64,000 bases of DNA. Source: Halalkalibacter alkalisediminis (lineage in GTDB: Bacteria; Bacillota; Bacilli; Bacillales; Bacillaceae_D). The notes below the pieces were generated by a model. It worked only from the letters and a program-made list of their open reading frames with translations, was not told where the DNA came from and made no database searches. The DNA lies in NCBI RefSeq assembly GCF_028610705.1, contig NZ_JAQQWT010000002.1, positions 1 to 64,000 on the forward strand, written 5' to 3'. The translations under genes and the position numbers were made by a program. Below are positions 24,955-34,458 of the stretch, in pieces (within the stretch, counting starts at the first letter, position 1; every line of letters starts with the position of its first letter).

Positions 24955-25938
24955 TTACAGGTTCTGTTCTTTCCTTAACCGTTCTATTTTTGGGTTTAAT
25001 TTTATCTTCCTCGTATAGAAACTGTGAATGAGCATACCAAATGTAATAATAAATAGTCCACCTAAAGCTAAGCCATTTGGTAATGGGGTTGAAAGAAGCA
25101 ATACCTCACCAATGATTACAAATAACACTTGCGTTGATTGTGTAGCTTCGACAGCAGCTAATTTTCCCTGGTGCTCTCTAACCCTGTCAGTAGCTATAAA
25201 AAATAAAGTTGTTGCAATCACTCCTGAGCAAATGGCAACAATAAAAGATTGGAGAAGTTGATCGGAAGAAGGTGCTCCGACTTTTATGAAACCGAAAGTA
25301 CTAATGATTATCCAAAATGGAAGACTTGCCAATGTCATTCCAAACACTCTTTGAAACGTATCTAATCTTCCTCCACACAACTCCATCATTTTACGATTTC
25401 CTAGTGGATACGCAAACGCAGCAAGGACAACAGGTAAGACACCGACGATAATCATATGTACCGTTAGAACATTAGCTTGTTGCCATTGAATAAGTAAGAC
25501 TCCAAACAAGATTAGTAGTGAAATGATTAAAGCCTTCATCGGTACGGTTTGTCTAACCTGGATTGGACCGTTTTTCGAATGAATCGTTTTGAAAAAAAAT
25601 GGTCCTAATAACACACCTGCTACAATAGTAAGTTGCCAGGTTCCTGCAACTAACCAACCTGGTCCATATGCAGCCGCAAACGTTAAGGGAGCGTAAAATA
25701 AAACAAAACCAACAAAACTCCACCATAGCCAATGCAAGGGTTGTCTGACAATTTCATCAATAACTTGTTTTAAATTGCTTCTTGCCAGTACAATTAAGAA
25801 TAAAAATGGGAGCATAAAAAGGAATCTTAAAGAAGAACTCCACATCCAACTTCCTCCTGCCAGTTCCATGGAGCGATTCAAAATAAATGTGACAGCAAAG
25901 AACATTGAGGCCAATATGCCAATGAACATTTCTTTCAT
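24955..25938 (-). CDS. DMT-superfamily exporter (EmrE-like, PF13536 type)
   Basis: About 327 residues with roughly ten hydrophobic helices in two repeats, starting MKEMFIGILASMFFAVTFILN. The N-terminal phrase ASMFFAVTFILNRSME and SSLRF are typical of the multidrug resistance efflux transporter family of Bacillus. The start at 25938 has AAGGGTG upstream, better than the ATG six codons earlier. It is divergent from an XRE-cupin regulator, which probably controls it; the ligand would then be the exported compound (inference). Confidence 0.88.
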   Translation of the reverse strand: MKEMFIGILASMFFAVTFILNRSMELAGGSWMWSSSLRFLFMLPFLFLIVLARSNLKQVIDEIVRQPLHWLWWSFVGFVLFYAPLTFAAAYGPGWLVAGTWQLTIVAGVLLGPFFFKTIHSKNGPIQVRQTVPMKALIISLLILFGVLLIQWQQANVLTVHMIIVGVLPVVLAAFAYPLGNRKMMELCGGRLDTFQRVFGMTLASLPFWIIISTFGFIKVGAPSSDQLLQSFIVAICSGVIATTLFFIATDRVREHQGKLAAVEATQSTQVLFVIIGEVLLLSTPLPNGLALGGLFIITFGMLIHSFYTRKIKLNPKIERLRKEQNL

Positions 25939-26051
25939 AAGATACACACCCTTCATTAAATGGCCAATCGGTACAATATATTATACTTTAGATTAATTAT
26001 ACTATACTATGTAGGTGGTTAGGAGTATATATTACAAAAGGAGGGGTTTTT

Positions 26052-26633
26052 ATGAATAGCAAAGATAATGGCAATCAAGTAGAAAAATTAGCTAAGCAAG
26101 TTGGAGAAACTCTTAGAAGAATAAGGCAAGAAAGAGGAATGAGCCTACAAGAACTAGCTACTATAACAGAGGTAAGCAAATTAACCTTAGGTAATATAGA
26201 GAGAGGAGAAGCAAACCCTTCCCTAAGTGTTATTTGGAAAATAGCAAACGGTTTAAGGTTCCCTATTTCAGCACTGCTAAATGAAAAGCAAGAAGTAGTA
26301 GTCTCTCGGAAAAACAGAGGGAATAAAGTAGTAAGTGCCAATGAATCTTGTACTTTAGAACCGATATTTGATTCTACTAATTATGGTTCTTTAGAAATAC
26401 ATAGAGCTTTTCTAAAACCTAACAGTGAATATTCGCCAGGTGCTCATCAGGCAGGAGTCATCGAATATGTTACTGTAATGAAGGGTGAGTTAAAAATAAA
26501 AATACAGGATGACTATTATCATCTATATGAGTACGACTCGATCAAATTTAATGGTGATAGAGTGCATGCTTACATGAACCCAACTGATTTTGAAACAGTA
26601 TTACATTTTGTTATGACCTATTCGAATTCTTGA
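26052..26633 (+). CDS. XRE-family regulator with C-terminal cupin
   Basis: 193 residues: helix-turn-helix (about 15-75, with MSLQELATITEVSKLTLGNIERG) followed by a cupin_2 domain (about 115-190, AHQAGVIEYVTVMKGELKI). AAAGGAGG precedes the ATG. Such proteins sense small ligands through the cupin. The AT-rich gap to the divergent DMT exporter (25957-26051) contains TATACTTTAGATTAATTATA-like repeats where an operator is likely. Confidence 0.9.
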   Translation: MNSKDNGNQVEKLAKQVGETLRRIRQERGMSLQELATITEVSKLTLGNIERGEANPSLSVIWKIANGLRFPISALLNEKQEVVVSRKNRGNKVVSANESCTLEPIFDSTNYGSLEIHRAFLKPNSEYSPGAHQAGVIEYVTVMKGELKIKIQDDYYHLYEYDSIKFNGDRVHAYMNPTDFETVLHFVMTYSNS

Positions 26634-26719
26634 ACTTTTCTATATCATTATTTGATGTATTTGTAGTTTCACACAACTTGAAAATTAAAAATTAATTAGG
26701 GAATAAGGGTATCCATTAT

Positions 26720-27023
26720 ATGGGCTTAAAGATTAGAATGGTCTTTGTCACACTTGAATCAAACATAGGAACATTCGCTATCAACTTCCTCGCATTTGAA
26801 CAGGCCAATTTTATTCAACAAGCTGGAGTATTTCCGGGTTCAAACGTAAATAAGTTTAAACAAGGTAAAGTGGACTTTGATAAAAGCAGAACGACGAATG
26901 CACCTATATTACATGATGAGTACATAGCTTATGAATGTAAGGTCATGAATCGAATACTTATGGCGATTATAATTGGTTTATAGGTGATATTTTACAATTC
27001 TATCGTAACAAGAAATGTTTTTA
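26720..27023 (+). pseudogene. flavin reductase family fragment, frameshifted
   Basis: TFAINFLAFEQANFIQQAG, GSNVNKFKQGKVDFDKSR and APILHDEYIAYECKVM follow the conserved order of FMN-dependent flavin reductases (DIM6/NTAB). After that the current frame ends in MAIIIGL. Shifting by one base near 26958 restores YGDYNWFIGDILQFYRNK, the expected GDHxxFIGEV strand. The N-terminal 60 or so residues are missing. Probably inactive. Confidence 0.75.
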
Positions 27024-27324
27024 GAAAATGGCTTGCCCAACTTTGAAAAGCTTACAATTCCTCCATATTTATGAAGATCTACGTACACTTGTGTTGATAA
27101 AAATAATAAACTCGTTACTCATCCTGTAACAGAATAGTTAATCACATGAATCAAGGTGTTAGATATTATTAGCTAAAGGTATCGAACGTTTCAGAGTTAA
27201 AGGCGTTCAACAAGATCAAGGAAGCGCTTGCTCTACATGAGAAATCGCTTCCTTGCGTTTATCCGTTGACACTTGTGTGAATATTTGGATATTTGTGATA
27301 AAATTAGATGGTTAGGAGAATAAC
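27024..27324. other. intergenic with hairpin
   Basis: CAAGGAAGCG (27217-27226) and CGCTTCCTTG (27246-27255) make a 10-bp stem with a 19-base loop, without a long T run. Nothing else is recognised. Confidence 0.4.
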
Positions 27325-27462
27325 ATTAGAATATGGTATAGCGCTTATGAATACGAAAGAAATTCAAAATCGGAAGAACAAGATCAGATGAAAATTGAAG
27401 TTTTAGATAAAGATAAGAAAGTTTTGTGGGAAGTAGTTTTTGAGGCGAACTTAGGTTATTGA
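27325..27462 (+). CDS. possible 45-residue acidic/basic protein with ATT start
   Basis: AGGAG is followed after six bases by ATT, opening 45 codons: RIWYSAYEYERNSKSEE..., then MKIEVLDKDKKVLWEVVF and ANLGY. The charge pattern and alternating hydrophobics look protein-like. No ATG, GTG or TTG is suitably placed, so either a rare ATT start is used or an ATG has mutated. No family recognised. Confidence 0.35.
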   Translation: MRIWYSAYEYERNSKSEEQDQMKIEVLDKDKKVLWEVVFEANLGY

Positions 27463-27554
27463 TTGATTTTGAAGAACTGTTAGTTTAACTCAAGGGTCTA
27501 TGCCTCAAGAGGTTTTGTTGGTATTATACTAGAAATTTAATAGGAGATGTTTAG

Positions 27555-27731
27555 ATGAGCGATACAATCTTTTGGATTTCTACACTTGGTAGTTTAGTTA
27601 CTTTAGGTTGCTTTGTTTGGCTATTCGCTTCAATTGGAAAGAGAATTTTAAAAGAGGAAAAAGAAGCTGGAAGAGATTTGACTTATGAAGCGAGCCCATT
27701 TACAGGGTCAGCAAAAACAAATAAAAAGTAG
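27555..27731 (+). CDS. 58-residue single-span membrane protein
   Basis: The ATG follows AGGAGA at eight bases. One transmembrane helix (TIFWISTLGSLVTLGCFVWL) is followed by an amphipathic cytoplasmic tail (GKRILKEEKEAGRD...) ending in TNKK. The composition is typical of small Bacillus membrane proteins of unknown function. No operon partner is evident. Confidence 0.65.
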   Translation: MSDTIFWISTLGSLVTLGCFVWLFASIGKRILKEEKEAGRDLTYEASPFTGSAKTNKK

Positions 27732-28016
27732 CTTCATTAGAGGTGCAGGTGCTTAAAGAGGTAACTTATTACCGAACAATTATTTCTTAAAGCATAATAC
27801 AGTTAATCAACTTTGCCAATGAAAATAAGAAGGTTGTTTTAGTTGGACATGATTTTTTTTATGTTAATAGCTAAGGAATTGCAGTAGAATGGGTGGAATG
27901 GTAAACGAAAAACAAGTGCAAAACATTGGGATTGTATGACATATTTTTCAATTAATTCATAGATGATACCGTGAAAATTAAAAAAAGATTTCTAATTCAA
28001 AGAGGGAGGTGTAAGG

Positions 28017-28447
28017 ATGAATAGAATAAATCTTATTACTCTAGGTGTAAAAAACATTAGTCATTCTTTGGAATTTTATAGAGACGGTTTAGGTTTTAAA
28101 ACAACAGTTAGCGAAGACCAACCAGCTATTGTTTTTTTAACAATGGTGGAACTAAATTAGCGTTATATCCTTTAGAGGAACTGGCGAAGGATATAAATGA
28201 ACAGGACCCTCCTATCGGTAAAGGCTTCTCTGGAATTACACTTGCATTTAACGCCAAATCAGTGGAAGAAGTCGATCACATGATTAAAAGAGCGGAACGA
28301 GCAGGTGGGAAAATTGTAAAAAAACCTCAACGTGTTTTTTGGGGAGGGTATAGTGGTTACTTTACAGACCCTGATGGCTTTTATTGGGAGGTAGCTTATG
28401 GCGAAAATTGGGAGTTTGATGATAACGAAATGTTAATCATTAAATAA
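28017..28447 (+). pseudogene. VOC/glyoxalase-family protein, frameshifted in a T run
   Basis: GGAGGT and an ATG begin MNRINLITLGVKNISHSLEF, an N-terminal VOC module. The frame breaks in a run of seven T residues (28132-28138). With eight T residues it would continue as VFFNNGGTKLALYPLEEL and on to the second module with YFTDPDGFYWEVAYGENWEF, the usual C-terminal metal-ligand Glu. The whole would be about 144 residues, so one base is missing. A sequencing error in the homopolymer is a real alternative. Confidence 0.8.
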
Positions 28448-28655
28448 AAAATTAGTAGGATTGTCTTTTTAACAAATGCTGGTTGTACGGAATTTTATGA
28501 AGTTTTTTCAATGGTAGTTAAGCTGAATCGCAATTGGCTACTAGCTAAAAAAATTCCATTCATAATCATGCTAATGATCTAAAATGATAAGTTGGAATAA
28601 TACCTTAGAAAATTGTGGAGTAAATATGAACATACAAAAATAGGAGGTATGTTTT

Positions 28656-29045
28656 ATGGATCTACCGATTAATAAATCGCCAATTAAAAATCGTATTGGT
28701 GGAGTTTTTATTCCAGTACGTGACATCGAGAAAGCCAAAAAATGGTATAGTAAAATACTTGGATTAGAAGGCGGAGAAATTTATTTTGGACATTTATATA
28801 CTGCATCTATGGAAGGTACGTCAGAATTGATTTTAGATACGATGCCAAAGTGGAAAGACGAGAATGGTAACATTGCAAACTACCAGGTACCGTCTATTCA
28901 ATTTGTAACAGATGATATTCACGACTCTTATCAATTTATGAAAGAAAATCATGTGGAATTATTGACAGAGATTGAAGATGATTCTTATTTTGTGTTTAAA
29001 GACCTAGATGGTAACGTATTAATGATTTGTAAGGATATATCGTAA
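28656..29045 (+). CDS. VOC-family protein
   Basis: 129 residues with two beta-alpha-beta-beta-beta modules: IGGVFIPVRDIEKAKKWYS at the start and FVFKDLDGNVLMICKD at the end. AGGAGGT lies before the ATG. Similar to the single-domain glyoxalase/bleomycin-resistance-type proteins of Bacillus. Substrate unknown. It follows another, broken VOC gene. Confidence 0.87.
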   Translation: MDLPINKSPIKNRIGGVFIPVRDIEKAKKWYSKILGLEGGEIYFGHLYTASMEGTSELILDTMPKWKDENGNIANYQVPSIQFVTDDIHDSYQFMKENHVELLTEIEDDSYFVFKDLDGNVLMICKDIS

Positions 29046-29104
29046 CGAGTATTAAGTAAAATGAAGGAGCTAACGTTTATGTTGGCTTTTTTTGATGTTT
29101 TACA

Positions 29105-29587
29105 ATGAAAAAATGGACAAAAGAGATAGAAATAAACGCTCCAATTGAACAGGTTTGGAAGTTACTTGATGGTTCATTAGATGATATGCAAAAAATCATG
29201 CCACAAGTAGTGGAACACAGGCCTATTAAATTAATGGAAGAAGGAGTCGGAAGTATATTTCGGCAAAGATATAAGGAGGGAAAACGAATAGAAGAGTATG
29301 ATGTAGAAACATTAGTATATCTGAATACACCTGATGAAAAAAAGTTAAAAGTAGTTTTTACACTTGCTAACATGTTTGAGATTACAGCTCTTTATGAGTT
29401 AAATAAAATGAATCCTAATACTACTACATTTAAATATACCGTAACCAATCGTCCTTTAAAATGGTTTGTGAAATTATTTCTAATCTTTGCAACTGATAAA
29501 GTGGTTGTAGATTTTTTGGAACGTGTGAAAGATGCAGCTGAAATTCAAAGCAACGAAGCAGAGAAGGTAATCCTTGGTCCAAAATAG
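29105..29587 (+). CDS. SRPBCC-family protein
   Basis: 160 residues with the START/Bet v1-like fold: KEIEINAPIEQVWKLLDG at the start, central strands EGVGSIFRQRY and TALYELNKMN, and the long C-terminal helix. This fold binds hydrophobic ligands. The ATG has no strong ribosome site and lies 60 bases after the VOC gene, so coupled expression is possible. Confidence 0.82.
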   Translation: MKKWTKEIEINAPIEQVWKLLDGSLDDMQKIMPQVVEHRPIKLMEEGVGSIFRQRYKEGKRIEEYDVETLVYLNTPDEKKLKVVFTLANMFEITALYELNKMNPNTTTFKYTVTNRPLKWFVKLFLIFATDKVVVDFLERVKDAAEIQSNEAEKVILGPK

Positions 29588-29770
29588 ATAGAATATAGAA
29601 ACGTTCATTTTAGGGAGTACATACATGTTAGGTTATAGTAAACTTTCTTCAGAAGTTTAAGCTTCTAAAGAAAGTTTGACATGAAGATATTGTCATTTCA
29701 GCTCAGCAGTTATCAATGGTCACTACCCTTCGAGAGTCGATCATATGATTACATTCGAAGCTGCCAATAA

Positions 29771-29802
29771 AAAATAACCTCAAAAACTGAGGTTATTTTT
29801 TA
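29771..29802. terminator. hairpin terminator overlapping a stop codon
   Basis: AAAATAACCTC (29771-29781) pairs with GAGGTTATTTT (29789-29799) with T residues after it on the plus strand. On the minus strand it begins at the stop codon of the 51-residue gene. Confidence 0.75.
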
Positions 29803-29948
29803 TTGGATTGACGGCCACTTTTCTTTTGGCTTTGTGAACTTGTGTTTCCAATTCGAAATTCATTTCCTAATTCAACATCATTTCTTTTATCTTGTTTTTC
29901 GATTTGCTCTCTCGTTTGATCCTTTTTTTGCATTCCTTGTTTAGACAT
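29793..29948 (-). CDS. 51-residue hydrophilic Lys/Gln-rich protein
   Basis: The ATG follows GAGGTGG at seven bases. The product starts MSKQGMQKKDQTREQIEKQD and continues with VELGNEFRIGN and a Ser/Gln/Lys-rich tail. It has no hydrophobic segment. Size and composition recall small spore-associated proteins of Bacillus, but no named SASP family matches by eye. A hairpin terminator at the stop codon supports a real gene. Confidence 0.6.
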   Translation of the reverse strand: MSKQGMQKKDQTREQIEKQDKRNDVELGNEFRIGNTSSQSQKKSGRQSNKK

Positions 29949-30209
29949 AACGAATCCACCTCACTTTCACATGTCATCATTGTTAATATGTGCAAGTTAG
30001 AGGAATTTACTATAATTTTTTTAATTTTTTTTGATAATGACTCAAAGGTTTTTAATAGAGGTATAATGGTTAGTACAAGCAATAGATAAAGGGATTGAGT
30101 AGAGAATTAATGTAATACAGTTGGTAAAAGAAATGAGCAAGTACGAAAGTAACTTGCTCATTTAACTATGAAATGAAACATTTTGTTTAAGGAATCAAAT
30201 CCTAAATTC

Positions 30210-31193
30210 TTAGTAAACTTTATCTCCGTTAAAAATGGAATTTTTACAAACAACATAGTCTACATGACGGATAGCATCTAACTTATTTCCTCCAGCATAA
30301 GAGATAGATGATTGAAGGTCTTGTTCCATTTCTTTTAAAGTATCTTCTAAGGACCCTTTGTGTTCCACGTACATTTTCTTACCTTCTACATTTTTCTTTT
30401 CACCTTTTTGAAATTCAGACGCTGAACCGAAGTATTCTTTACAAAGCTTTCCATCTTTCTCTGTTGTTTTTCCTGGGGATTCTTCATGACCTGCAAACAA
30501 TGAACCGATCATGACCATTGATGCCCCAAATCTAATGGATTTTGCGATATCACCATGTGTACGAATGCCACCGTCCGCAATAATTGGCTTACTTGCCGCT
30601 TTTGCACACCAGCGTAGTGCAGCTAATTGCCAGCCACCTGTTCCAAATCCAGTTTTAATCTTAGTAATACATACTTTACCTGGTCCAATGCCCACTTTAG
30701 TCGCGTCCGCACCGGCGTGTTCTAATTCTCTTACCGCTTCTGGAGTTCCGACATTTCCTGCAATAACGAAACTATTGGGTATGTATTTCTTAATATGCTG
30801 AATCATTTTTATGACAGCATTGGAATGACCGTGTGCAATGTCAATCGTAATGTATTCTGGCGAAAGCTGTTCGTCAGCTAATTGCTCAATAAATCGATAT
30901 TCTTCCTCTTTTACACCAACACTTATAGATGCAATCAATCCAAGGGAGTTCATCTCTTTAATAAAAGATATTCGCTTCTCTGGTTGAAATCGATGCATTA
31001 CATAAAAGTAACCATTTTCTGCTAAGTAACGGGCTATTTTCTCATCTATAATGGTTTGCATATTTGCAGGAACGACAGGAAGCTTAAATGTATGTTGGCC
31101 TAATGTAACAGATGTATCACACTCAGATCGGCTGCCTACGACACTTTTGGCAGGAATTAATTGAATATCTTCATAATCAAACACATTTTCCAT
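30210..31193 (-). CDS. guaC: GMP reductase
   Basis: Converts GMP to IMP with NADPH in purine salvage. A 327-residue TIM barrel of the IMPDH/GMPR family without CBS domains. The active-site loop is [17 protein letters not shown] with the catalytic cysteine, and [16 protein letters not shown] and [14 protein letters not shown] bind the phosphate. The ATG at 31193 has AGGGGTG upstream; the longer frame starting at 31220 does not. I looked for a purine riboswitch in the leader and found none. Confidence 0.95.
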   Translation of the reverse strand: MENVFDYEDIQLIPAKSVVGSRSECDTSVTLGQHTFKLPVVPANMQTIIDEKIARYLAENGYFYVMHRFQPEKRISFIKEMNSLGLIASISVGVKEEEYRFIEQLADEQLSPEYITIDIAHGHSNAVIKMIQHIKKYIPNSFVIAGNVGTPEAVRELEHAGADATKVGIGPGKVCITKIKTGFGTGGWQLAALRWCAKAASKPIIADGGIRTHGDIAKSIRFGASMVMIGSLFAGHEESPGKTTEKDGKLCKEYFGSASEFQKGEKKNVEGKKMYVEHKGSLEDTLKEMEQDLQSSISYAGGNKLDAIRHVDYVVCKNSIFNGDKVY

Positions 31194-31321
31194 ACTTACA
31201 CCCCTAAGTAAAATGATCAAACGTAAGTTAACATCCTTAGATTATTGGGTATTTTTATCACTAACAATCATTTATAGGATAGTAGACAGTACAAAGGTAG
31301 GTTGACCAATAATCGTAGGTT

Positions 31322-31722
31322 TTATGTGTAAGTTTGATCGAAAAAGTAAAAGCTAACCATTATTTTTTGCTCAAGTGCAAGGGAAGCCAGGTGCTTTTCG
31401 CTAGAGATTCCTGTCAATGGTTTTAGATTGAAAGAATCCAACGCTTGATTCACAAGATCAATATTATATATTTTTCTCTCTTAAAAAATTGAATCACCAA
31501 ATCGTAGGTGTCGCTGTCAGATAACGAGTAACCTGCAGAATTTAAAAGCTCATCGGTCTCACCAGTGTTCAATTCAAGTGCTAAAGAGAGAGCAATCGTC
31601 GCATGTTTCCCTGGTCGATAGCTTGGGTTGGATCGAATTTTAGAAAAATGTCTGCGGTCTATGCTAGCCTTTTTGTAAACCTCTGTGTCCTTTGCCCCTT
31701 TTTGATCAATAAAATTAAACAA
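31322..31722 (-). pseudogene. HTH-like C-terminal domain fragment, frameshifted
   Basis: LFNFIDQKGAKDTEVYKKASIDRRHFSKIRSN-type sequence (split here: FIDQKGAKDTEVYKKA, IDRRHFSKIRSNPSYRPGKH) is the recurrent XRE-like domain found at the C-termini of several Firmicute accessory proteins, for example after macro domains. The frame ends in YIILIL, but a one-base shift near 31475 restores YNIDLVNQALDSFNLKPLTG, the normal end. The N-terminal partner domain is missing. Probably a remnant. Confidence 0.65.
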
Positions 31723-31869
31723 TACCTCATTAATCGTTCCATCAATGAAGAAACGGAAATGTCATAGGGGTTTATAATAAATGGAAATATCTCAATCCTA
31801 CTGAAAAGTTGTCTCTAGGAATCACAAAATCCATGTAATAAATCAATGTATCCTTCTATATAATGGTAT

Positions 31870-31903
31870 AAAAAGGAAGAAACAATCTGTTTCTTCCTTT
31901 TTT
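31870..31903 (+). terminator. strong hairpin 48 bases before floT
   Basis: AAAAAGGAAGAAACA (31870-31884), loop ATC, perfect complement (31888-31902) and T residues. TATAAT at 31859-31864 lies just before, so the hairpin would be at the 5' end of a transcript started there, or it terminates an upstream transcript. Confidence 0.75.
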
Positions 31904-31950
31904 AATGCAATATTAAGATATTTAGTAATATTAAAAGGGGTGCTGCTTTT

Positions 31951-33447
31951 ATGATGAGTATAATTTGGCTCATATTAACAGGAATTCTTGTCTTTATTCT
32001 TTTGATTGGTTCAGCTATAAGTTTCTTTATTTTTAAAAGAAGATATAAGACCGCCAGCTCAAATCAAGCGTTAATCATTACAGGACCCAAACTAGGAGAC
32101 CCTAATGATGACACGCGTATCTTTTTTGATGAAAATGGCAGAAGTTTAAAAATTATCCGCGGGGGCGGCGTCCGCTTAAAATTCTTCCAGACGTGTACTC
32201 CAGTTGATCTCAACTCTTTTCAAATCAAACTAACTACACCTAAGGTTTATACCTCACAAGGCGTTCCTGTTATTGCAGACGCAATAACCTCAGTAAAAAT
32301 TGCCGACTCTTTAATTGGAATTGCGAACTACGCTGAACAATTTTTAGGAAAAAAACAAAATGAAATTGAAGAAGAAGTATCTAAAGTTCTCGGCACAAAT
32401 CTTCGAGCGATTCTGTCAAAAATGACAGTTGAACAAATTAATAATGATCGAGAATCATTTAATCATCAAGTTCAAGACATTGCACAAAAAGAGCTAGATA
32501 ATATGGGATTTAAAATTACATCATTTGGTTTAGATGATTTACGCGATGCTGATAAAGAGAACGGGTATTTGGATAATTTAGGTCGACCACGCATTGCTGA
32601 AATTCGCAAAAAAGCGGATATGGCGGAATCCGATGCTGAAAAAGAAACACGCATGTATAGAGCTAAAAACAATCAAGTTGCTCAAGACGAGGAAAACAAA
32701 CGGCTAACGGCTATTGCTGAATCTCAAAAAGAAAAAGACATTAAAGAAGCTCAAATTAAAGAAGAAACGGAAAGAGCTAGAGCAAAATCTGAACAATCCT
32801 ATGAATTAGAAAAAGCACGCCTTGCACAGCAAGTAAAAGAAGAAGAGATGAAAATTCAGTATATTGAACGACGAAGACAGGTTGAGTTAGAGCTAGAAGA
32901 ACAAAAACGAAGAAAAGCACAAGCTGATGCAAATGCGTACGACATTAAGGCAAAAGCAGAAGCGGAAGCGGATAAATATCGTATCGATGGTGAAACAAAA
33001 GCAGCAGTTGAAAAGCAGAAAGGGCTTGCAGAGGCTGAAGTTATTCGCGAACGAGGAAGGGCTGAAGCTGAAGCGAAAGAGTTAATGGCAGCAGCGATGG
33101 AGAAATATGGAGAAGCTGCCGTTTTAGAAATGTTTATTGAAATGTTACCGAAATATGCTAGAGAAGTGGCACAACCTCTCTCAAAAATCGAAGAAATGAA
33201 AGTCATTGATATGGGAGGCTTTGATTCAAATGGAGGAGCTTCGAGAATTACGAGCAACGTAACTAAAACGATGCTAGGACTTCAAGAAAGTTTAAAGGCA
33301 AGTACTGGAATGGATTTAAAGGCTATGCTAGAGAGTTTTGTATCGAAAGAAAGAGTTTATCATATTCAGAAATCTAATCATGGAACAAATCCAGATCCTG
33401 AACAAGAGGAGAACGTTCCTGAAGAAGATAATCCAAAAGCAGATTGA
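31951..33447 (+). CDS. floT: flotillin
   Basis: A 498-residue scaffold protein of functional membrane microdomains. One N-terminal hairpin or helix (IIWLILTGILVFILLIGSAI) anchors it. The PHB/SPFH domain follows (about 30-200), then a long Ala/Glu/Lys coiled coil (about 205-370) with EAEA repeats and a C-terminal oligomerisation region, ending in an acidic Pro/Glu tail. GGGG precedes the ATG. In B. subtilis floT is downstream of the NfeD gene yuaF; here no NfeD gene is adjacent. Confidence 0.95.
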   Translation: MMSIIWLILTGILVFILLIGSAISFFIFKRRYKTASSNQALIITGPKLGDPNDDTRIFFDENGRSLKIIRGGGVRLKFFQTCTPVDLNSFQIKLTTPKVYTSQGVPVIADAITSVKIADSLIGIANYAEQFLGKKQNEIEEEVSKVLGTNLRAILSKMTVEQINNDRESFNHQVQDIAQKELDNMGFKITSFGLDDLRDADKENGYLDNLGRPRIAEIRKKADMAESDAEKETRMYRAKNNQVAQDEENKRLTAIAESQKEKDIKEAQIKEETERARAKSEQSYELEKARLAQQVKEEEMKIQYIERRRQVELELEEQKRRKAQADANAYDIKAKAEAEADKYRIDGETKAAVEKQKGLAEAEVIRERGRAEAEAKELMAAAMEKYGEAAVLEMFIEMLPKYAREVAQPLSKIEEMKVIDMGGFDSNGGASRITSNVTKTMLGLQESLKASTGMDLKAMLESFVSKERVYHIQKSNHGTNPDPEQEENVPEEDNPKAD

Positions 33448-33839
33448 ATAAGAAGAACCTCTAGTTGTAAACCTATTTTTTATAAATTAAAAACTACTAC
33501 CATATATATAAGGAGAAACTAGGAAACCTTAAATAGAGCGATCCGGTTTCTTTTTCTTTGTTAACAAATGATAAAAACAGACAATATTTCATTATGGTAT
33601 ATATATTTCACATACCGTATTTAGTGAATAACTTAATTTATCTATTAAGTAATAGGCGTAAGCTTTAGTAAACTAAAACCTATTTTACATTATGATTTTT
33701 ACAAATGTCACTTAGCTATAAATAATCATTTACTATGTACCTTCATATAACGTTTAGGTTTATAATTAAGGGAGAAATTATTTTGGTATGCATGCACGCA
33801 ATGACCATTTTATTATTGATGACAGATTGGGGCTAGAGT
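33448..33839. other. intergenic
   Basis: GAAACC and GGTTTC (around 33520-33550) form a weak hairpin followed by TTTTTC after floT. AAGGGAG with a TTG at 33782 opens only 17 codons (MVCMHAMTILLLMTDWG), possibly a leader peptide but unsupported. Otherwise nothing recognised. Confidence 0.35.
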
Positions 33840-34046
33840 GTGAACACGGAAGGAGCAAAAACAAACGAATGTCCACTTTGTGGAAAGAACAACAAGTGCA
33901 ACAAAAGTCATTTGTGTTGGTGTTTCGAAGAAAGGTTTCCAAATGAACTGTTTCAACAAATACCGATGGATCAATCGGGGAAATCGTGCGTATGTAAAAG
34001 GTGTCTTGAAACAATTAAGGCAGAACAGAGATCTAGTAAAAAGTAA
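33840..34046 (+). CDS. cysteine-rich CWC family protein
   Basis: 68 residues starting at GTG. ECPLCGKNNKC, HLCWCF and SCVCKRCLE give the arrangement of the Cys_rich_CWC family, whose cysteines probably bind zinc. Function unknown. The ribosome site is weak. Confidence 0.72.
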   Translation: MNTEGAKTNECPLCGKNNKCNKSHLCWCFEERFPNELFQQIPMDQSGKSCVCKRCLETIKAEQRSSKK

Positions 34047-34228
34047 CTTAGGTGATAGAATGGATTTGTTGAACGTTAGAATTCTTACGTTTACACAAAT
34101 CTGTCTATTATTCTATTTCTTCCATTAATCAATTTGGATCTCTATTATAAATAATCTCATGATTGAGATATTCAATGGAAAATGAACTTTTTTATTTCTC
34201 ATTTTATTTAAGAACAAAAGTCACATAT

Positions 34229-34266
34229 AAAAAGCTTAAGGAATAAGACTATTCCTTAAGCTTTTT
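34229..34266. terminator. perfect 17-bp stem terminator
   Basis: AAAAAGCTTAAGGAATA (34229-34245), loop AGAC, exact complement (34250-34266). A and T runs on both sides allow termination in both directions. No other feature is seen between 34047 and 34458. Confidence 0.85.
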
Positions 34267-34458
34267 ATGAATATAGAAAATGAAAATAGTAAACGAAATT
34301 GCTTGGTCGTCTTTAGCATCTAAGGAATATTATTCAATTGATGTGACAAAATAAAAAAATTATTCTGTTATGATTACGGTTTTAAAAGATTCAGGAAGTG
34401 TCTATGTCTTGTCTGAATGATTAACGTTTTTCGTTAGTTAAAAGGAGGTTCAGATAAA

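Noticed and set aside
31194-31330. Purine riboswitch before guaC
   Set aside because: I looked for the conserved aptamer core and paired stems in the leader and did not find them.
32856-33257. 133-codon minus-strand frame inside floT
   Set aside because: It is the antisense of the Ala/Glu coiled coil, with a Ser/Ala-rich artefact sequence.
33880-34128. 82-codon frame overlapping the CWC gene
   Set aside because: It is in the +1 frame of the cysteine-rich gene and lacks conserved motifs.
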